From Acanthosoma haemorrhoidale (lineage: Eukaryota > Arthropoda > Insecta > Hemiptera > Acanthosomatidae), in contig OV884012.1 of NCBI GenBank assembly GCA_930367205.1, forward strand, positions 47,699,239-47,763,238: a DNA stretch of 64,000 nt, written 5' to 3'. A program made the position numbers and the translations under genes. Every line of letters starts with the position of its first letter. Within the stretch, counting starts at the first letter, position 1. Below are positions 44,790 to 56,900 of the stretch, piece after piece. The notes under the pieces are model-generated. The model saw only the letters and a list, made by a program, of their open reading frames with translations. It made no database searches and had not been told where the DNA came from.

Positions 44790-45267
44790 TGTAAGGGAAG
44801 CAGATGGTCCATTTTAGACCTGAGTGATGAATCGGTGTAATATCTCTGTGAGGAAAGGGGTGAAGAGCAACGAGGGGTATAAACAGGGAGTGGAATTATA
44901 TGCTTGTTATGTGAGCTATAATGGCCTCTTCAAATATTTATCCGATAAATCATAAGGGTGGCATAGAACAAAGGGCGAAGTGTACGTGATCAGACAGGGG
45001 TCGAAACTGCAATTATATGTACAAATATTGTCTAAGGGGTAGAGGGGTGTAAAGTTGTTCACGTGGCGTCCGATGGGCGTGTTATCGCATGTGTGGCGGC
45101 GAGGCCGGCCTAGGCAGGATCATCCCTTATCTTGCCGAGATAAGGCCGAGGCTATATATAGTGTTGGAGCTTTTGCATGGAGCAGATAGTGTGTGTGTCA
45201 CCTCTGTCGTCACCGGTCAAATCCCCGGATGGCTCTACCGCATCTCAACGTAAATGTGACGGTTACA
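44790..45267 (+). repeat. Candidate solo LTR
   Basis: The 478-bp block begins TGTAAGGG and ends GACGGTTACA, so its ends form a TGTAA/TTACA inverted repeat as in many LTRs. It has a strong TATA box (gctatatata, 45151-45160) and an initiator-like 'gcagatagtgtg' about 30 bp downstream. A GC-enriched pre-promoter segment lies at 45060-45150. There is no adjacent gag/pol and no second copy, so it would be a solo LTR. The flanking bases (tatg and gcat) do not form a clean duplication, which weakens the call. A host promoter is possible. Confidence 0.45.
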
Positions 45268-47190
45268 GCATGTTCTCTATATAATCTTCAAAACATTCAC
45301 TTCTTATACAGAAACAATGTATGATTGTAACAATTGTTTAGATCAAAGGGCCAACAATTATATCAGAATCAATCGTTAATTTGAAAGGAAAAAGAAAAAG
45401 AAATGTAAAATATTTCTTTATAAGACTCACAAGCGCCTGTATAGCACCAATACGATTTAGCTAGCCAGTACTACGAACTTATTCTGCCTCCTAAATTAAA
45501 TCCTCAAAAAAAATAAGTGCAAACTAATTAAGTTATTTGTTACACGTTTAACAACTAGAGCCATTGATCAAACAGTATCATGTGCTGTCTCAGTTTGGGA
45601 CTTTTCGGTTCCAAATCTTTGATGTTCCCTGTGCCATTGGTGTTTAAGACACTCGGTGAGAATTTAGTAAACATTAAGCCTCACTCCGCAATGGCGGCAT
45701 TGGTAAAGGGGTTTGAGACTTACTGGACACGTTGTAATTCTTCTTCCATCTGCAAGTTACAAGTGGTTTGACTATTCATCCCTTTGATGTATACAAAAAC
45801 AACTAACAATAATACAAAATAATTCTGTAATACATTAATTAGGAGTCCCTAAAACATATAAGGTTCCATTACGAGCCGTAATTTCAATCCAATTATCATA
45901 AATAATGACTGATACCCAAGTAGTAGTTCTTGGGCATTTATTTAACCATTATTGAAACGATAAGAACATTTAACACATTCGATCTAAAGTATGACATTTC
46001 ATTTTTTATCTTTACACAAAAAATTATTTAAAATAAAATATACAAAAAGTGTTCGTGGTTCCAGTGAAATACAAAAGAGTTAAATTTTTAATTCAAAAGG
46101 AATGATACGAATTAAAACCACCTCAATATATAGCTAATGAAAAGGTAAAGTAGTGTTATGTCATTATATCTACGTATCATTTGTCTCACATTTATTTCCT
46201 AAATTAAATGCAAAATATATTTTATACGTCTCCTAATCTGTCCCTAGTTAATGAAATCACTAAGTAGGACAGGTAAGATTCTGGGTGTACTGTTATAGCT
46301 GTTGAAGCTAAGAATTGTGAATTGAAAAGGCAAAAAGTTGAATGCAGACTAGTCTCCGAGCGACTTTTATTTTTATTTTTTTTTAGCATTGATATAAAAT
46401 AAATCGATTTTTCAATTTTTCTAGACCATAACGAGGTCCGTATTACCTAATATACTTTCCAATATAAGATTTTTAACAAGAGCTGAGATGTAGAATACGT
46501 TTTTATTTTTTATTTCTGATTTATTGGCTGATGTTTACGACATAAATACACGAATAACGTTCGTGTGTAATAATGGCAAACAAAAGAAGACTCCTGCGTT
46601 CTAGTTTGAAAGAGGATTCTAATGTATTTGTTTTAGAAAGTGTGTGCCTGACAAGCTAAATTGGCTCCTGTGATGCAAGTAAATCATGTCTACAGATGTG
46701 GTAGAATTATTTTGACAGAGATTGGACCACAGAATAAAAAAAGAGGATATAATATTGTGATACGCAGCTATCATGATGTATTTACCGTCAAGTTTTTTCC
46801 ATCCCGTGGCTGGGGGCTGAAGGGTAAATAAACCAGGGAGTACTCGACAGCGAGCTTCGACCCTACTGCAGGCCACACCATTCCGGTGTAATCGGACATG
46901 AAACATGAGAATTTAGGGAGGGGGGCCACGAAGCTGGGGTCACATCCCCCGGTTCGTTGTAAAGTATTCCTTTTTTGGTGAGAGGGGTGGGGGGTATGCG
47001 TGTGCTACAGTAGCTTTCAAAGGGTTAGAACAACAAAATAAAAACTTATTCGAAAGAAACTACATTTATTGAAATTCCTTTATTATATTGTTTACAAAGT
47101 TCCTACTCTACATATGTGCGACGAAATAGCATATTATTAGAAATACAAATTACAAGGCCTCGTAGAATTAAAATATATATCAGTGAGAAC
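45268..47190. other. Non-genic stretch
   Basis: No firm feature. A GC-enriched block at about 46780-46990 contains part of an unrecognised minus-strand frame (46906-46619), which might be LTR or untranslated retroelement sequence. Confidence 0.5.
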
Positions 47191-47191
47191 T

Positions 47192-47290
47192 GATCTGTTT
47201 CATGAAGCATAATAATGCAGAAAGATATCTCGTCGTGAAGCATAATAATGCAGAGAGATATCTCGTCGTGAAGCATAATAGTTGCTAGAA
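47192..47290. repeat. 33-bp tandem repeat, three imperfect units
   Basis: Units start at 47192, 47225 and 47258. The shared core is 'tgaagcataataatgcaga', preceded in units two and three by 'atatctcgtcg'. The third unit degenerates after 'cataata'. The array runs directly into the left target-site duplication of the family B insertion. Confidence 0.85.
47277..47288. repeat. Target-site duplication, left copy
   Basis: AATAGTTGCTAG recurs exactly at 48291-48302 and brackets the family B insertion. Confidence 0.85.
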
Positions 47291-48290
47291 ACTTTATGTT
47301 TGCTTTACAGCTCAGAGGATGTTTACCACAGACCCTATTCCTAATCCTACAGTCCTACCTTTCAAACGCTTATTCCAAGTCCGCCGTGGTTTAGAATATT
47401 CTAACTACTATCCCATAAAAGCAGGAGTTCCACAGGGCAGTGCCCTGGGTCCCGTCCTCTATAACCTACTGATGTACCCTCTACTCCCAATACCTTCTTA
47501 GACACATTTGCAGATGACATTGCAGTCTTGTCATCCCACCCAGACCCCGAAATAGCATCCCATAACCTTCAAAAACACCTTGACGTGATCGAGTATAGGT
47601 GCAAACAATGGCGGATCAAAGTTAATGAAGCAAAACGTTCCCACATTACCTTCACCCTTTGTCGCAAGTCCTGTCCACTACCTTATTTTAATTCTATGCG
47701 GTACAGCAAAAAAGTCGAACATCAACAGTATCCAATCCATTCAATCAAAAGCCCTGAGAACAATAGTAAATGCCCCTTATTACGTCAGCAACAAAACCCT
47801 TCATAACGTTCTTAATAAACCCTACATTTTTGAACTCATCCCTTCCAAGTTTATGAAATATCATATTAGCCTTTCCAACCACCCTAATCCCGTAGCACAG
47901 TCATTGCACTGTACCACTTATCCCTATAATCCTCCTCGGAGACTGAAACGGCAGTGGCTTTGTGACCTGCTATAAAAACGTGACAGGGGGAGTCCTGGCA
48001 ATGACCAGTTTCTTAAATCATGTCCTGAGCGAATGTGGCTCTCGCGCTTTTGGTTAGCCTCCACTGGCACGTATCCGGTGCCGCGGCTGACGGAGGAGCG
48101 TGGGGGACTTCCCAAGACTCCACTTCCGATTTGGGAGGCCTCTGGGCTGTCTGTAAATATTGTATGAATGAGCGAGAGAATGATGAATTGTAAATATTGT
48201 ATGAATGAGAGCATTTATCTTAATTAATTATTGCCTAATAAGGCAGATTATAATTTTAACACAATAAAGAATGAAAAATTTTTTTTTTTA
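47289..48290 (+). mobile_element. Non-LTR retrotransposon family B, 5'-truncated insertion
   Basis: This 1,002-bp insertion has perfect 12-bp flanking repeats. It comprises the RT palm to C-terminus and a 3' UTR of about 310 bp ending 'aataaagaatgaaaaa' and a T/A-rich tail. The 3' UTR matches the copies at 13848, 20120, 49322 and 59205. It landed at the edge of the 33-bp tandem array. The internal deletion described under its coding remnant makes it non-autonomous. Confidence 0.9.
47319..47975 (+). pseudogene. Reverse transcriptase of family B LINE with internal deletion
   Basis: The first frame gives FQVRRGLEYSNYYPIKAG and GVPQGSALGPVLYNLL, the RT palm motif (47424-47465). After a frameshift, TFADDIAVLSSHPDPEIA (FADD at about 47507-47518) continues to QWRIKVNEAKRSHITFTL. 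A second shift leads to CGTAKKSNINSIQSIQSK, then LRTIVNAPYYVSNKTLHNVL, then HPNPVAQSLHC and RRLKRQWLCDLL, ending at 47975. The segment that normally links 'TFTLR' to 'LWGTAKK' (with LGLTLDKRLTW, seen in the 13.8 kb copy) is missing, so the thumb is deleted. The element belongs with jockey-like ORF2 proteins. Confidence 0.8.
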
Positions 48291-48302
48291 AATAGTTGCT
48301 AG
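48291..48302. repeat. Target-site duplication, right copy
   Basis: This is the exact partner of 47277-47288. Confidence 0.85.
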
Positions 48303-49312
48303 CATTTTAGTTTCAAACATTGAGTACAAATATAGTTGCATTGTAATTAAAACGTCTATAAATTGTTTTTGAAATTAACACAATTTATTTAAATGAATAG
48401 GTTTTGCCTACTATAAGCTCCTTTTAACTTAAAACAGCATCATAGACGAGCTTACCAAATTTAATATGAAAACAATGTAGTGTGAATACAATAACCTGAC
48501 CGTACCTCACAGTGGATCATTTTATTATACAAAAAAAAAACTTGCAATAAGTACAAAATAATTTCCTAACGCACAACCTGGAAAAAAGTCACTTATATGA
48601 GTATTGTAAACAAAATGCTTGCAATACTAGAACAATATTTACAACCGTGTAAAATTACATACAATAACATAAAACAAAATTTACTAAGAAAACCAACAGT
48701 TCACTGTGAACATATCGATAGCAAACTAGAACTTAAATGTGCATAGCTATACAAGATAACAAATATATTTTATTTTCACGGGATGACTATCGATCATGAG
48801 GGTAATAAGAGGGGATAATCATGAGGAAGATAATCACTCGTCAATCATCTGAAGACCAATTACCGTTAGCACTTGATAAATAATGAAATCAATGTTGGAA
48901 GAAAAATAAAAAACACAATGAAACTAATGAAATATCAATGATAAATGATCCTATTCGAGGAAATGTTTTAATAATTAATGAATCTGCGGGACCAATGATC
49001 TTATTTTAAATATAAAGCTTTTAATGTTGTGTTGTGATTGCGTACAGAGACAAAACTCGTAATTCTAGTTATCAGGTATTCATAAACTAATTTTCCAGGG
49101 GGAATTGGATGTACTCCTGCTCACAAATTCTATTGTTCACAGAAGATCGACGATGAATCATTGTAATATTAATCGCCATTCTTATATGCATTTGAGAACC
49201 ACTGCATATTTTTTTCATATTACTTATCAGTTAATCATTTATTTATTTCAATTTTATATCAATGTCAAACTGTACCCTGATTATTAATACCTCTATTATT
49301 TTGACCATTAAT
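48303..49312. other. AT-rich non-genic stretch
   Basis: No supported feature. Confidence 0.6.
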
Positions 49313-49610
49313 TTATTTATTCTTCATCAGTCTCAACTGGATATCTGGACATATGGTGACGCGGCTGATGGAAGAGCGTAAGGGACTTCCCAAGACTCCA
49401 CTTCCTCATTCGCATGCGAAGGAGGTGACCACCATGTGGATTTGGGAGGTCTCTGGGCTGTTTCTAAATACTGTATGAATGAGCGAGTAAATGTAAATTG
49501 TAAATATGGTATGAATGAGAACATTTATCACAATAATTTACTGCCCAATAAGGCAGAATGTAATTTTAACAGAATAACGAAACTCACATACTTAAAAAAA
49601 ATTATTTATT
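49313..49610 (+). mobile_element. Family B LINE 3' UTR insertion
   Basis: From about 49325 the sequence aligns with the 3' UTR of the 47.3 kb copy ('gcggctgatggaagagcgta', 'cccaagactccacttcc', 'tttgggaggtctctgggctg'). It continues to 'caataaggcagaatgtaat' and an A run at 49594-49601. A 26-bp segment around 49407-49436 ('cattcgcatgcgaaggaggt') is present here and absent from the 47.3 kb copy. A 9-bp direct repeat (ttatttatt, 49313-49321 and 49602-49610) is a plausible but weak target-site duplication. It is non-coding; frames across it are artefacts. Confidence 0.8.
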
Positions 49611-50100
49611 GATAATAGCCGTCCGAATCATTCACTTTTTTTTTTAATTTAGATTAATAATAAATTGTTCACACAGACAAAATCATTTAGCTAATTTATT
49701 TTAATTTTACATAAATAACACCGCGTCTATTGCATTGATTATTGGTGACAATTATTGGGTTTATAAATCGGTTATTAATCTTGATATCATTCAGGCTGCT
49801 TGCTGATAGGGTTCTGTGTCTGGCTTGCTTTTGTAAAAGGGCTGAAGAATCCCTATTTCCGTCCTATTTATTATTTTCCCTAATGTTTCCGAGATTGGTA
49901 CGAAATATAGTAACGTTCAAATTCGATGACGTGAAAATTTCAATTTAAAAAAAAAAATTTAATTTCAGTTTAAGGTCTTCGCTTACAAAATAAATCTACT
50001 TTCTACATCCTTTGGTTCTAATCTTCTCCTGGACTATAGCTGAAACAAAAATGGAACGGGTCAATTTCCGGCACGAGATAATTTAACACCAGCGAAGAGA
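49611..50100. other. AT-rich non-genic stretch
   Basis: No supported feature; an open frame at 49742-49948 is unrecognised. Confidence 0.55.
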
Positions 50101-50106
50101 CAACGG

Positions 50107-50390
50107 TCAGAAAGGGAGAGAAACAAATCCACTAAGAAGATATATGAGGCTGGGACAACACTCAAAATGTGCTTTGAAGGCGAGGATGGGTTGGCAGCCA
50201 GCGCACGTAGTCGGATAATGGGTCGGGGCCATCTCATACGTGGGTCCCGCCTGCGTCCTCCGAAATCGACGTGTGTACTCTAATACAAAAATCGGCAAGT
50301 CTGCTCTACCCTTACGAGATACATGAGTCAAGTTTCTCAACATATTATCAACTGCCCCTGTATGATCGCTAAGCGCGTGCAGATTAAAGG
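50107..50390 (-). pseudogene. LINE RNase H C-terminal / zinc-cluster remnant
   Basis: The minus-strand frame contains TGAVDNMLRNLTHVSRKGR and then CAGCQPILAFKAHFECCPSL. This matches the carboxy region of RNase H-bearing insect LINEs, where 'GNExAD.lA' is followed about 60 residues later by 'CxxCxxxltvkHiLxeCPsl'. The His is retained (KAHF), with the two flanking Cys pairs. Intermediate residues (YTRRFRRTQ) are plausible but diverged. The frame ends soon after (50107). It is GC-enriched relative to its flanks. It is a different LINE type from families A-C, which show no such zinc cluster here. Confidence 0.45.
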
Positions 50391-53300
50391 ATACTCAGAT
50401 TCCCCGTAATTAAATATATTTAGTCAAACATAAAAGCAGACCCTTGGTTGTACGTTCGCAAAACGAACTTAAATGAAAATAGTAGAAATAAACGACAGTT
50501 TACTCATTAATTACCAAAACTTATTTTAAAAAAACAACTTTTACTTTAATGACCGAATAGGTTTTCTCTCTATGTCCAACCTACAGCTCAAAAAGGGTTT
50601 TCTTTACTTAGGAATGAGCGTACAAATAAAAACACAGTCAGCAGAACTGTGTATTGAAAGGTTGCCTCTCTGAGGCCTATCTAAAATGGTATATGTCAAT
50701 GATTACATTAAACAGAAGACTGCTTTCCCCCCGAAATATCCCATATTTAAGCATTCTTGATGAACCGTGGCACTGAAATTCTCAACCCCAAAATTTACCT
50801 TGGATATTAATCACGATAAATATATAGAACAGTCAAATTTTTTTTCGAATGATTTACAATAAACTTGGTCCTATAGTGCCAATACCATTTTCTTCGTGTT
50901 CCTCGGAACAGATTTATTTAAAAAACACTACATCACGCTCGGAACTGACTTTGGTAGCAGTGAATGTTGGGCTGAGAACAAAGTGGCTATGGAGCTAAGG
51001 GGGCTATGGATTTGTTTTAACTCTACATAACCCAGGGTATTTCAATTTCACGTGGCCAAGGGAAGGAAAATTGGTACCGAACATAGATCACATTTGGTTG
51101 TTCTAGCCTTGATTGAATTGTGGTTTTTTTTTGTGAGGTATGTTATTGGTTAGTGAGTGTGTTGAGCTGCTTAAATATAAAGGGTTCTGAATAGTTAATA
51201 GGATCTTGAATAGTCTGTATCCGTTAAACAGTTCCATTTCAGCCACTGACCAAATGTAAAGATGGCTATTAACATAATTAGTGAAGTAAATATTTTAGGA
51301 ATCGACCTTCGTTTTTGAAAGTCCCGGACCGAACCAGTTTTATAATTATATTTTAGAGAATATGATTTTTAGAGAGAGAGAGAGATCAAAGTAACGTACA
51401 TGAATACACGGTTGGAAATATGAAATACTTTTGTGACTGGCTAAAGTATGATAGAATCCAGTGTTGATTTTTCAGGGCTCAACTTAATTATTTATTTGTG
51501 CACTCCTAAAGGAAAATATCATTGTAAAATCTGTAACTGGAAATTTGACCAACTTATTTTCTGGTATGATTGGGACGGATAAAAAGGCCCGATAAATGTT
51601 TATGGGGATCCAGTTCATCCATCTATCCCTGTTTTCGAGTGTATCGCGTTATATCTCCGCTGAGAATATTTCTGGTAATGGGCCTGGGGCTTTGTTTCTA
51701 ATAACTCTAAGCTCCTACGCTATTAATTGTTTTGTTTAAACGCATCCAGTTATATAAAGTACTAATGTAGAAAAGATTAAAATTATGATTAAATCTCTAA
51801 TAAATAATATAAAATAACTGCATAATTTAAATAAAATAGTGGAATTCAAATTGCCTTTTATTACATTGATTTTAGGAGCAAATTCAAGAATAATTCAATA
51901 AATAAATTTCTCGTTCTAACATAAAATAAATCAAGTCAAGTGCCTTCGTACTATCATATTAAGGAGTTGAATCTCGTTGTGAAATCGTTTGACACTTAAA
52001 GTGATAATATCTACTTAAGTCTCTTCACATAATATATATTGATAATGAGGACGCCCTGGAAAATACCCTGCTCAGTTATAGAAAAATTTATTTTAAATTA
52101 TATTTAAAAAGGATACTGATCTTTGTTATTTAATGACACTTACTCATATTTTATGGAGATTGGGAATATTTTTAATTTTTTTTCAATATTCAATGAGACC
52201 TGTATGTCAATTTCATGTATTTAGTTTTAATATTCCAAAAGATACGGTCATAAAGACAGTTACATGGGTGAAAAAAAGAATTTCTAATTTTGAAAAAAAA
52301 AAATCAACGAAACCTTAAAAAGCACTAATATTAAAATAATAATACTTAGTAATAATATAATTTGAAAACAAAATATAGTTTTAATCAGAACCAAACAACT
52401 GAGCAACAACTAAAATTTAAAAAATATAGCAGTTATTAATTATTGGGGAGGATTTGATGTCTACATTAAATATGATACACATTTAAATTGTTAATCAAAA
52501 TAAGAAGGATCATAATAAATGCATAGTCGTGGGTTATTTTTCTCAAATATATACTGTAGCCTTGCCTTTCCTCAAATTTGTTTTAAGTACCCATATGCGC
52601 TTTCGGTAGCGATCTCTTCGGTAAGATACCAGTCTGGCCCCATTATCACTGTCATGTGTGTGTTTGGACAATTTTTCCACCAATTATAACTTACAACTCC
52701 AGTGGAATAAAAATGCAAGCTTGTTATAAGTAACTGTGAGCTGGCTATAATGGCCCAAGTTATTATAAAGAATTACAACCCTACAGCTCTGGAATAAATA
52801 ACAAAAGGGTTGGCATTAGTGGAAGCGTGCAGTTTGACTCACATCCTAACTACTTCGGTGCATGAAAGAGACCAAGTCTGACTAATTCTATAATCTAGCA
52901 CAATTCATGTGTTTAAATACTTATTAATTAGTGTAAAGTCATGAATTTGTTTAAATCGTACTCACATCTGCTCTAAAGTTTGACTACGCTACCGATAGGC
53001 ACCTCAATTTATAGAAGTGAAATATATTTTCCATAAATTGAGTTAAACCCACAAAATCAAATATCTTATGACACTTTCTTTCACCGTATTAAATGCTATA
53101 ACGCTACAATATATAATAACCTTCAGATTCTGTTACATTTCAATTTAATGCCAAGCGTCAAGGGTCAAGCTATAACTTTACTCGTTACTGATCGTCCTCC
53201 GTTATTCTGTCTACCTATTTGACATTCGATTGTAGTCGTAAAAATGTGATATTTTTAAGGGATAAACTGATTCGCCTTAGAATATGTAGAATAGTCTTTA

Positions 53301-54234
53301 GTTAAAAATATTGTACCATAGAGATAGAGAAAAATGGTAAATCCACCCTTCCATCTTGAAAGAATGGTGCAGAAGAAGGAGCTTGTTTTGGAACCTAGCC
53401 TGAGGGAGAGAGGTTTCGGACGCCATTGAGAATGTTTGGGTTGTAAAGCTGTCTTGTAGATATGTTTTTTATAAATCATAAGATTACATATAGTTTTAAG
53501 GCAGATGGGTTCTTATACCATTGTTAATTCATAAGATATTGTTTCGGTTAATAGTGTAATTAGCTTTGTGCACTAGGGTAATAACATAACAGGTTAAACA
53601 AAACCAATGTTGGCCTGATGATTACAATTAATAAGCATTGATATTCCCTACCTCCGCTAATACATATTCCTTGTAATAAAGTACTTTTGTACATAATGTG
53701 TCATTAGTGTATGGAGTATGCATTGTATTGAATGTACCTCTGTTTAATGGTATTCCAAATAGACTTTAAGGGTAGCGATTTAGTGATTAAGGGTTTCAAT
53801 GACCAATAGCCCTCGAAGTAAATAGACTTATAAGTGTAATTCCTTCCTTAAAAATAATAGTCTGAAACAGTCAATTTCTCAAGTAAAAATCTTCACAAAG
53901 CCCAAAAATCCCCCAAAATCATTTGTCCCCTCCCCAGAAAAGGATAAGAAAGAAGAGATTGGATTGATTCCGAAGTATGTTAAATATTTAAAATTCTAAT
54001 TGTTCACCTTTAATTAAGGAAACATGGTGAAATAGTACTACAATGAAGTAGTAATTCATTATAAATAACTAATAATTGAAAATAAAGGACTTCTTCATAA
54101 GTACCTTGTTCTGTATACTGTCAAATAATGATTTAAATAATTTGTGTAATCCGCAATTTTCAATTTTTTGCTATCACGCCCATTTTATGAGTCATAGTCA
54201 TCACTAAAATAGGTACATATACATATATCCACAG
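50391..54234. other. AT-rich non-genic stretch
   Basis: No supported gene. A 14-bp GA run lies at about 51371-51385. Frames at 52133-52318 and 53255-53479 are unrecognised. Confidence 0.55.
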
Positions 54235-54399
54235 CGAAAATGGACAACCGCCAGCGGCGACATGAACTATGGCATCGATTCCGTCCCATCTGCACGTCAG
54301 GGCCAGTGACATGTGCATACATGCATCCATGGATCGGCCACTTCAGGCCTGCATCTACGCCACTGGTTGCTAGTGAACAACCGTCAAACCAATGTGTAG
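54235..54399 (+). CDS. Candidate exon, GC-rich, AG/GT flanked
   Basis: A 165-bp segment much richer in G and C than its surroundings is preceded by 'atccacag' (acceptor-like) and followed by 'gtaaat' (donor-like). An ATG at 54240 opens a frame (MDNRQRRHELWHRFRPICTS ... SEQPSNQCVG) that stays open across the segment. The opposite strand is also open (54436-54185), so strand is uncertain. I recognise no domain. It may be a host exon, a transposon scrap or a chance frame. Confidence 0.25.
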
Positions 54400-56500
54400 G
54401 TAAATATTTAATGCTCCACGTTTGCAGGAATTGCATTGATGATTGAACAGATTGTGCCCAGCAAACAAAAAACCAGAATCTGTCTAATCTGTCTAAACGA
54501 CAATGTTATCGGACGTCTAGATTATGCTATAAATTAACAGGGATCCATTCGTCATGTAGTAATTGCAGCCACGTTGTTTACAAATAATAAATAATATTTT
54601 ATACTTAAATTATTTGCTGCTGCAGCACAGGCTGTAACCATGAGACGTAAATCAAGTGTGAAGTAGTCTATAAGATGACGTTTTAATAGTAAAAAGAATC
54701 TAAAACACATTTCTTTCCAATCATTATAAAAATTGCTGTTTTAAAACTAAAATCAAGTAAATGGTCGTTTATATGCGTGCATAAATGAAGTTTGTCTATC
54801 CAATACATCCCTTTCTTTATAATTTTTAAATCCAGTAGTGTCGATTGTTTGATACTTGATAGTTGATACTTATCTTAAGTAAATTAATATTTTTTTCTTT
54901 ATGTTGGAACGCTAGTTAGTATTTCGAATAGACCTATGTGACTCAGCCCTATTTCATAATTCACAAATTTTCTTAATTATGACAAAAGCACTTACGATGG
55001 ATATTTTAATACATACCGATTTGTTATGAGTTTGACAAAAATAAATTTGCTTTCTCTACAAGTTATGTTACTTTAGTAGTGCTTAATTAAGAAGTTAAAT
55101 TAATAAAAGTCTTAGAGTGAACTTTTGATTTTGATTTACTTACTTTGGAATATGATATTGTATATTGTCATTCTTTATTACGAAAATTACAATTTGCTTA
55201 TGCAGCATTATCAATTTGGATGTAAGAATTCATTATTAATTATTATGTCCAATTTCCATTCATACCATCATTCACACAATATGCATTCTGTGTAGGACCA
55301 TCCCCCTTCACCCGTTAGGCAATTTTCTAAGTAATGCAGGTGGAAGGGCCGAAATCAACTGAGCTCCCCCCACCTACCTCTCTAATCGTTTTGCCATAAG
55401 ATCGAAGAGAAGAGTCACAGACGCTCGAGACATTAGTAGGAATGAATTCCAGTGCCACGACCCCGTGATTCTATATATAATAGATCGGCGGGCCCATCAC
55501 CGATTTAGGGGACGAGGAGGATTGTAAGGAACGGTGTTACTGGATAAGGGGTTGACAAGAGGATTTGAATGAACAGATAGGTTTTGTGGAATATTTATAT
55601 TTTCAGTGAATAAAGAAAACACACACTGGCAATACGCAATGCAAGTTCTACTGTTTTTGTACTAGCTTCTTTCTTTTAAATTTCCATGTAGGAATATCCT
55701 CAAATATTTGAGGGTAAGTTCCAGGGACAACATATACAAATCAGTTAAAACTGTATATAAGGAAGTAAATTTAAATAAATTAATATGTATGACTGAATTT
55801 ATTTAAATTAGTATGTATTTAACTGAAACGAGACCCACTTGAAAATTACTATTATACAAACGATGTCCAACTTTCAAAACGATGATTTAATGATTTCAAT
55901 TCCTATTAAACTGAGTACTGAGCTCAGACCCGACAAGTAATTCACGCAACAAAGTCATAAGAGGATCATTTTGGGTCATTTTGTCACAAAAAATATTTTG
56001 TTATTTTCTTATTAAATATATAAAAGGCGTGTGCTATGAGGCGGAGTCAAACATATTCTTAAAATTTCATACCGATTGGATAGTTTTAAGACACACGCAC
56101 ATAGACGAAAGGTTTAATTGTTGGGTAGGGAAGTGTACATAGCATTTTAAGGAATATTCCGTTTATTCATAAAGAATAAATTAAAGAAGAGTCCAGTGTA
56201 TCATTGTCTAGGGTTTCACTAGGGGTCACTGTAAAATCAAAGACAACTTTCCTTCGACGGACTACCTCATCATTCTGCCATAGGTAGCTGAAAAATATTT
56301 AAACGGTTCCAATGACTCTTCCAAATCCAAACCCTTTCTACGACTTGCAGTTATCCCCCAGCACGAGGTAATCTTACCATACCTTTTTTCATGCACTCGT
56401 TTGTTATGATATCCCTCTTATTGATATTAAATATCTGACGACACAACCACCCTCTCTTTCGATTTTGACCCCAACCTGTTCCATGCTCTACAGGCAACAC
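54400..56500. other. Non-genic stretch with GC-enriched patch
   Basis: Mostly A/T-rich. A GC-enriched block at 55290-55570 contains a TATA-like 'tctatatataat' (about 55470) and could be an LTR or promoter, but has no resolvable ends. Nothing else is supported. Confidence 0.45.
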
Positions 56501-56502
56501 CT

Positions 56503-56900
56503 TTTTGTTAACAATGGATCTCCCTAAATGGAGATTCAACGTGAATGCTGCTCTCATGTTGACACTCTATCCCTCATCCTGTCCTCCAGTTTTCTTTCCA
56601 ACTTTCCCATCCATTTTAAATTCCTGAAAACCTATCTAGGACTAGACAAGCGACTCACATGGAGCCTCCACATATCTTCTATTTCTTAGACTCATGCACA
56701 ATCGTTCTAAAATTGGGTCTGATTTACACAATGATACTCCAACCTACTTTGTCCTACGACATTTACGGGTAGTTTTGGCTAATCAGTCATCATCCCCCAA
56801 AGTAACAAGACGTTAAAAACTGATATCCTAAGCACTGCCTTAAAATACTTTGTATTGATTGCATGCAATTATTTATAAATAAATTGTATAACTATATATT
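56503..56900 (+). pseudogene. LINE reverse transcriptase C-terminal remnant (family C)
   Basis: The plus-strand frame reads PKWRFNVNAALMLTLYPSSC, resembling the 'KWRIkVNxxKSxhvtFtLr...CPPV' RT segment. It then shifts to LKTYLGLDKRLTWSLHISS, equivalent to 'YLGLtLDkrLTWxxHI'. A later piece (LQPTLSYDIYG) resembles 'LkPiwtYGiqlWG'. The end (about 56790-56880) shares 'tttggctaat' and 'tgattgcatgcaatta' with the fragment at 61485-61720, which identifies a 3' UTR common to both. Stops and frameshifts are numerous. It is closest to family B in protein sequence but has a different 3' tail. Confidence 0.6.

Noticed and set aside
47192..47290. CRISPR-like array
   Set aside because: The units are contiguous 33-bp tandem repeats without distinct spacers, in a eukaryotic context.
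56351..56557. Minus-strand 68-codon ORF
   Set aside because: It overlaps the plus-strand family C RT motifs and shows no motif of its own.
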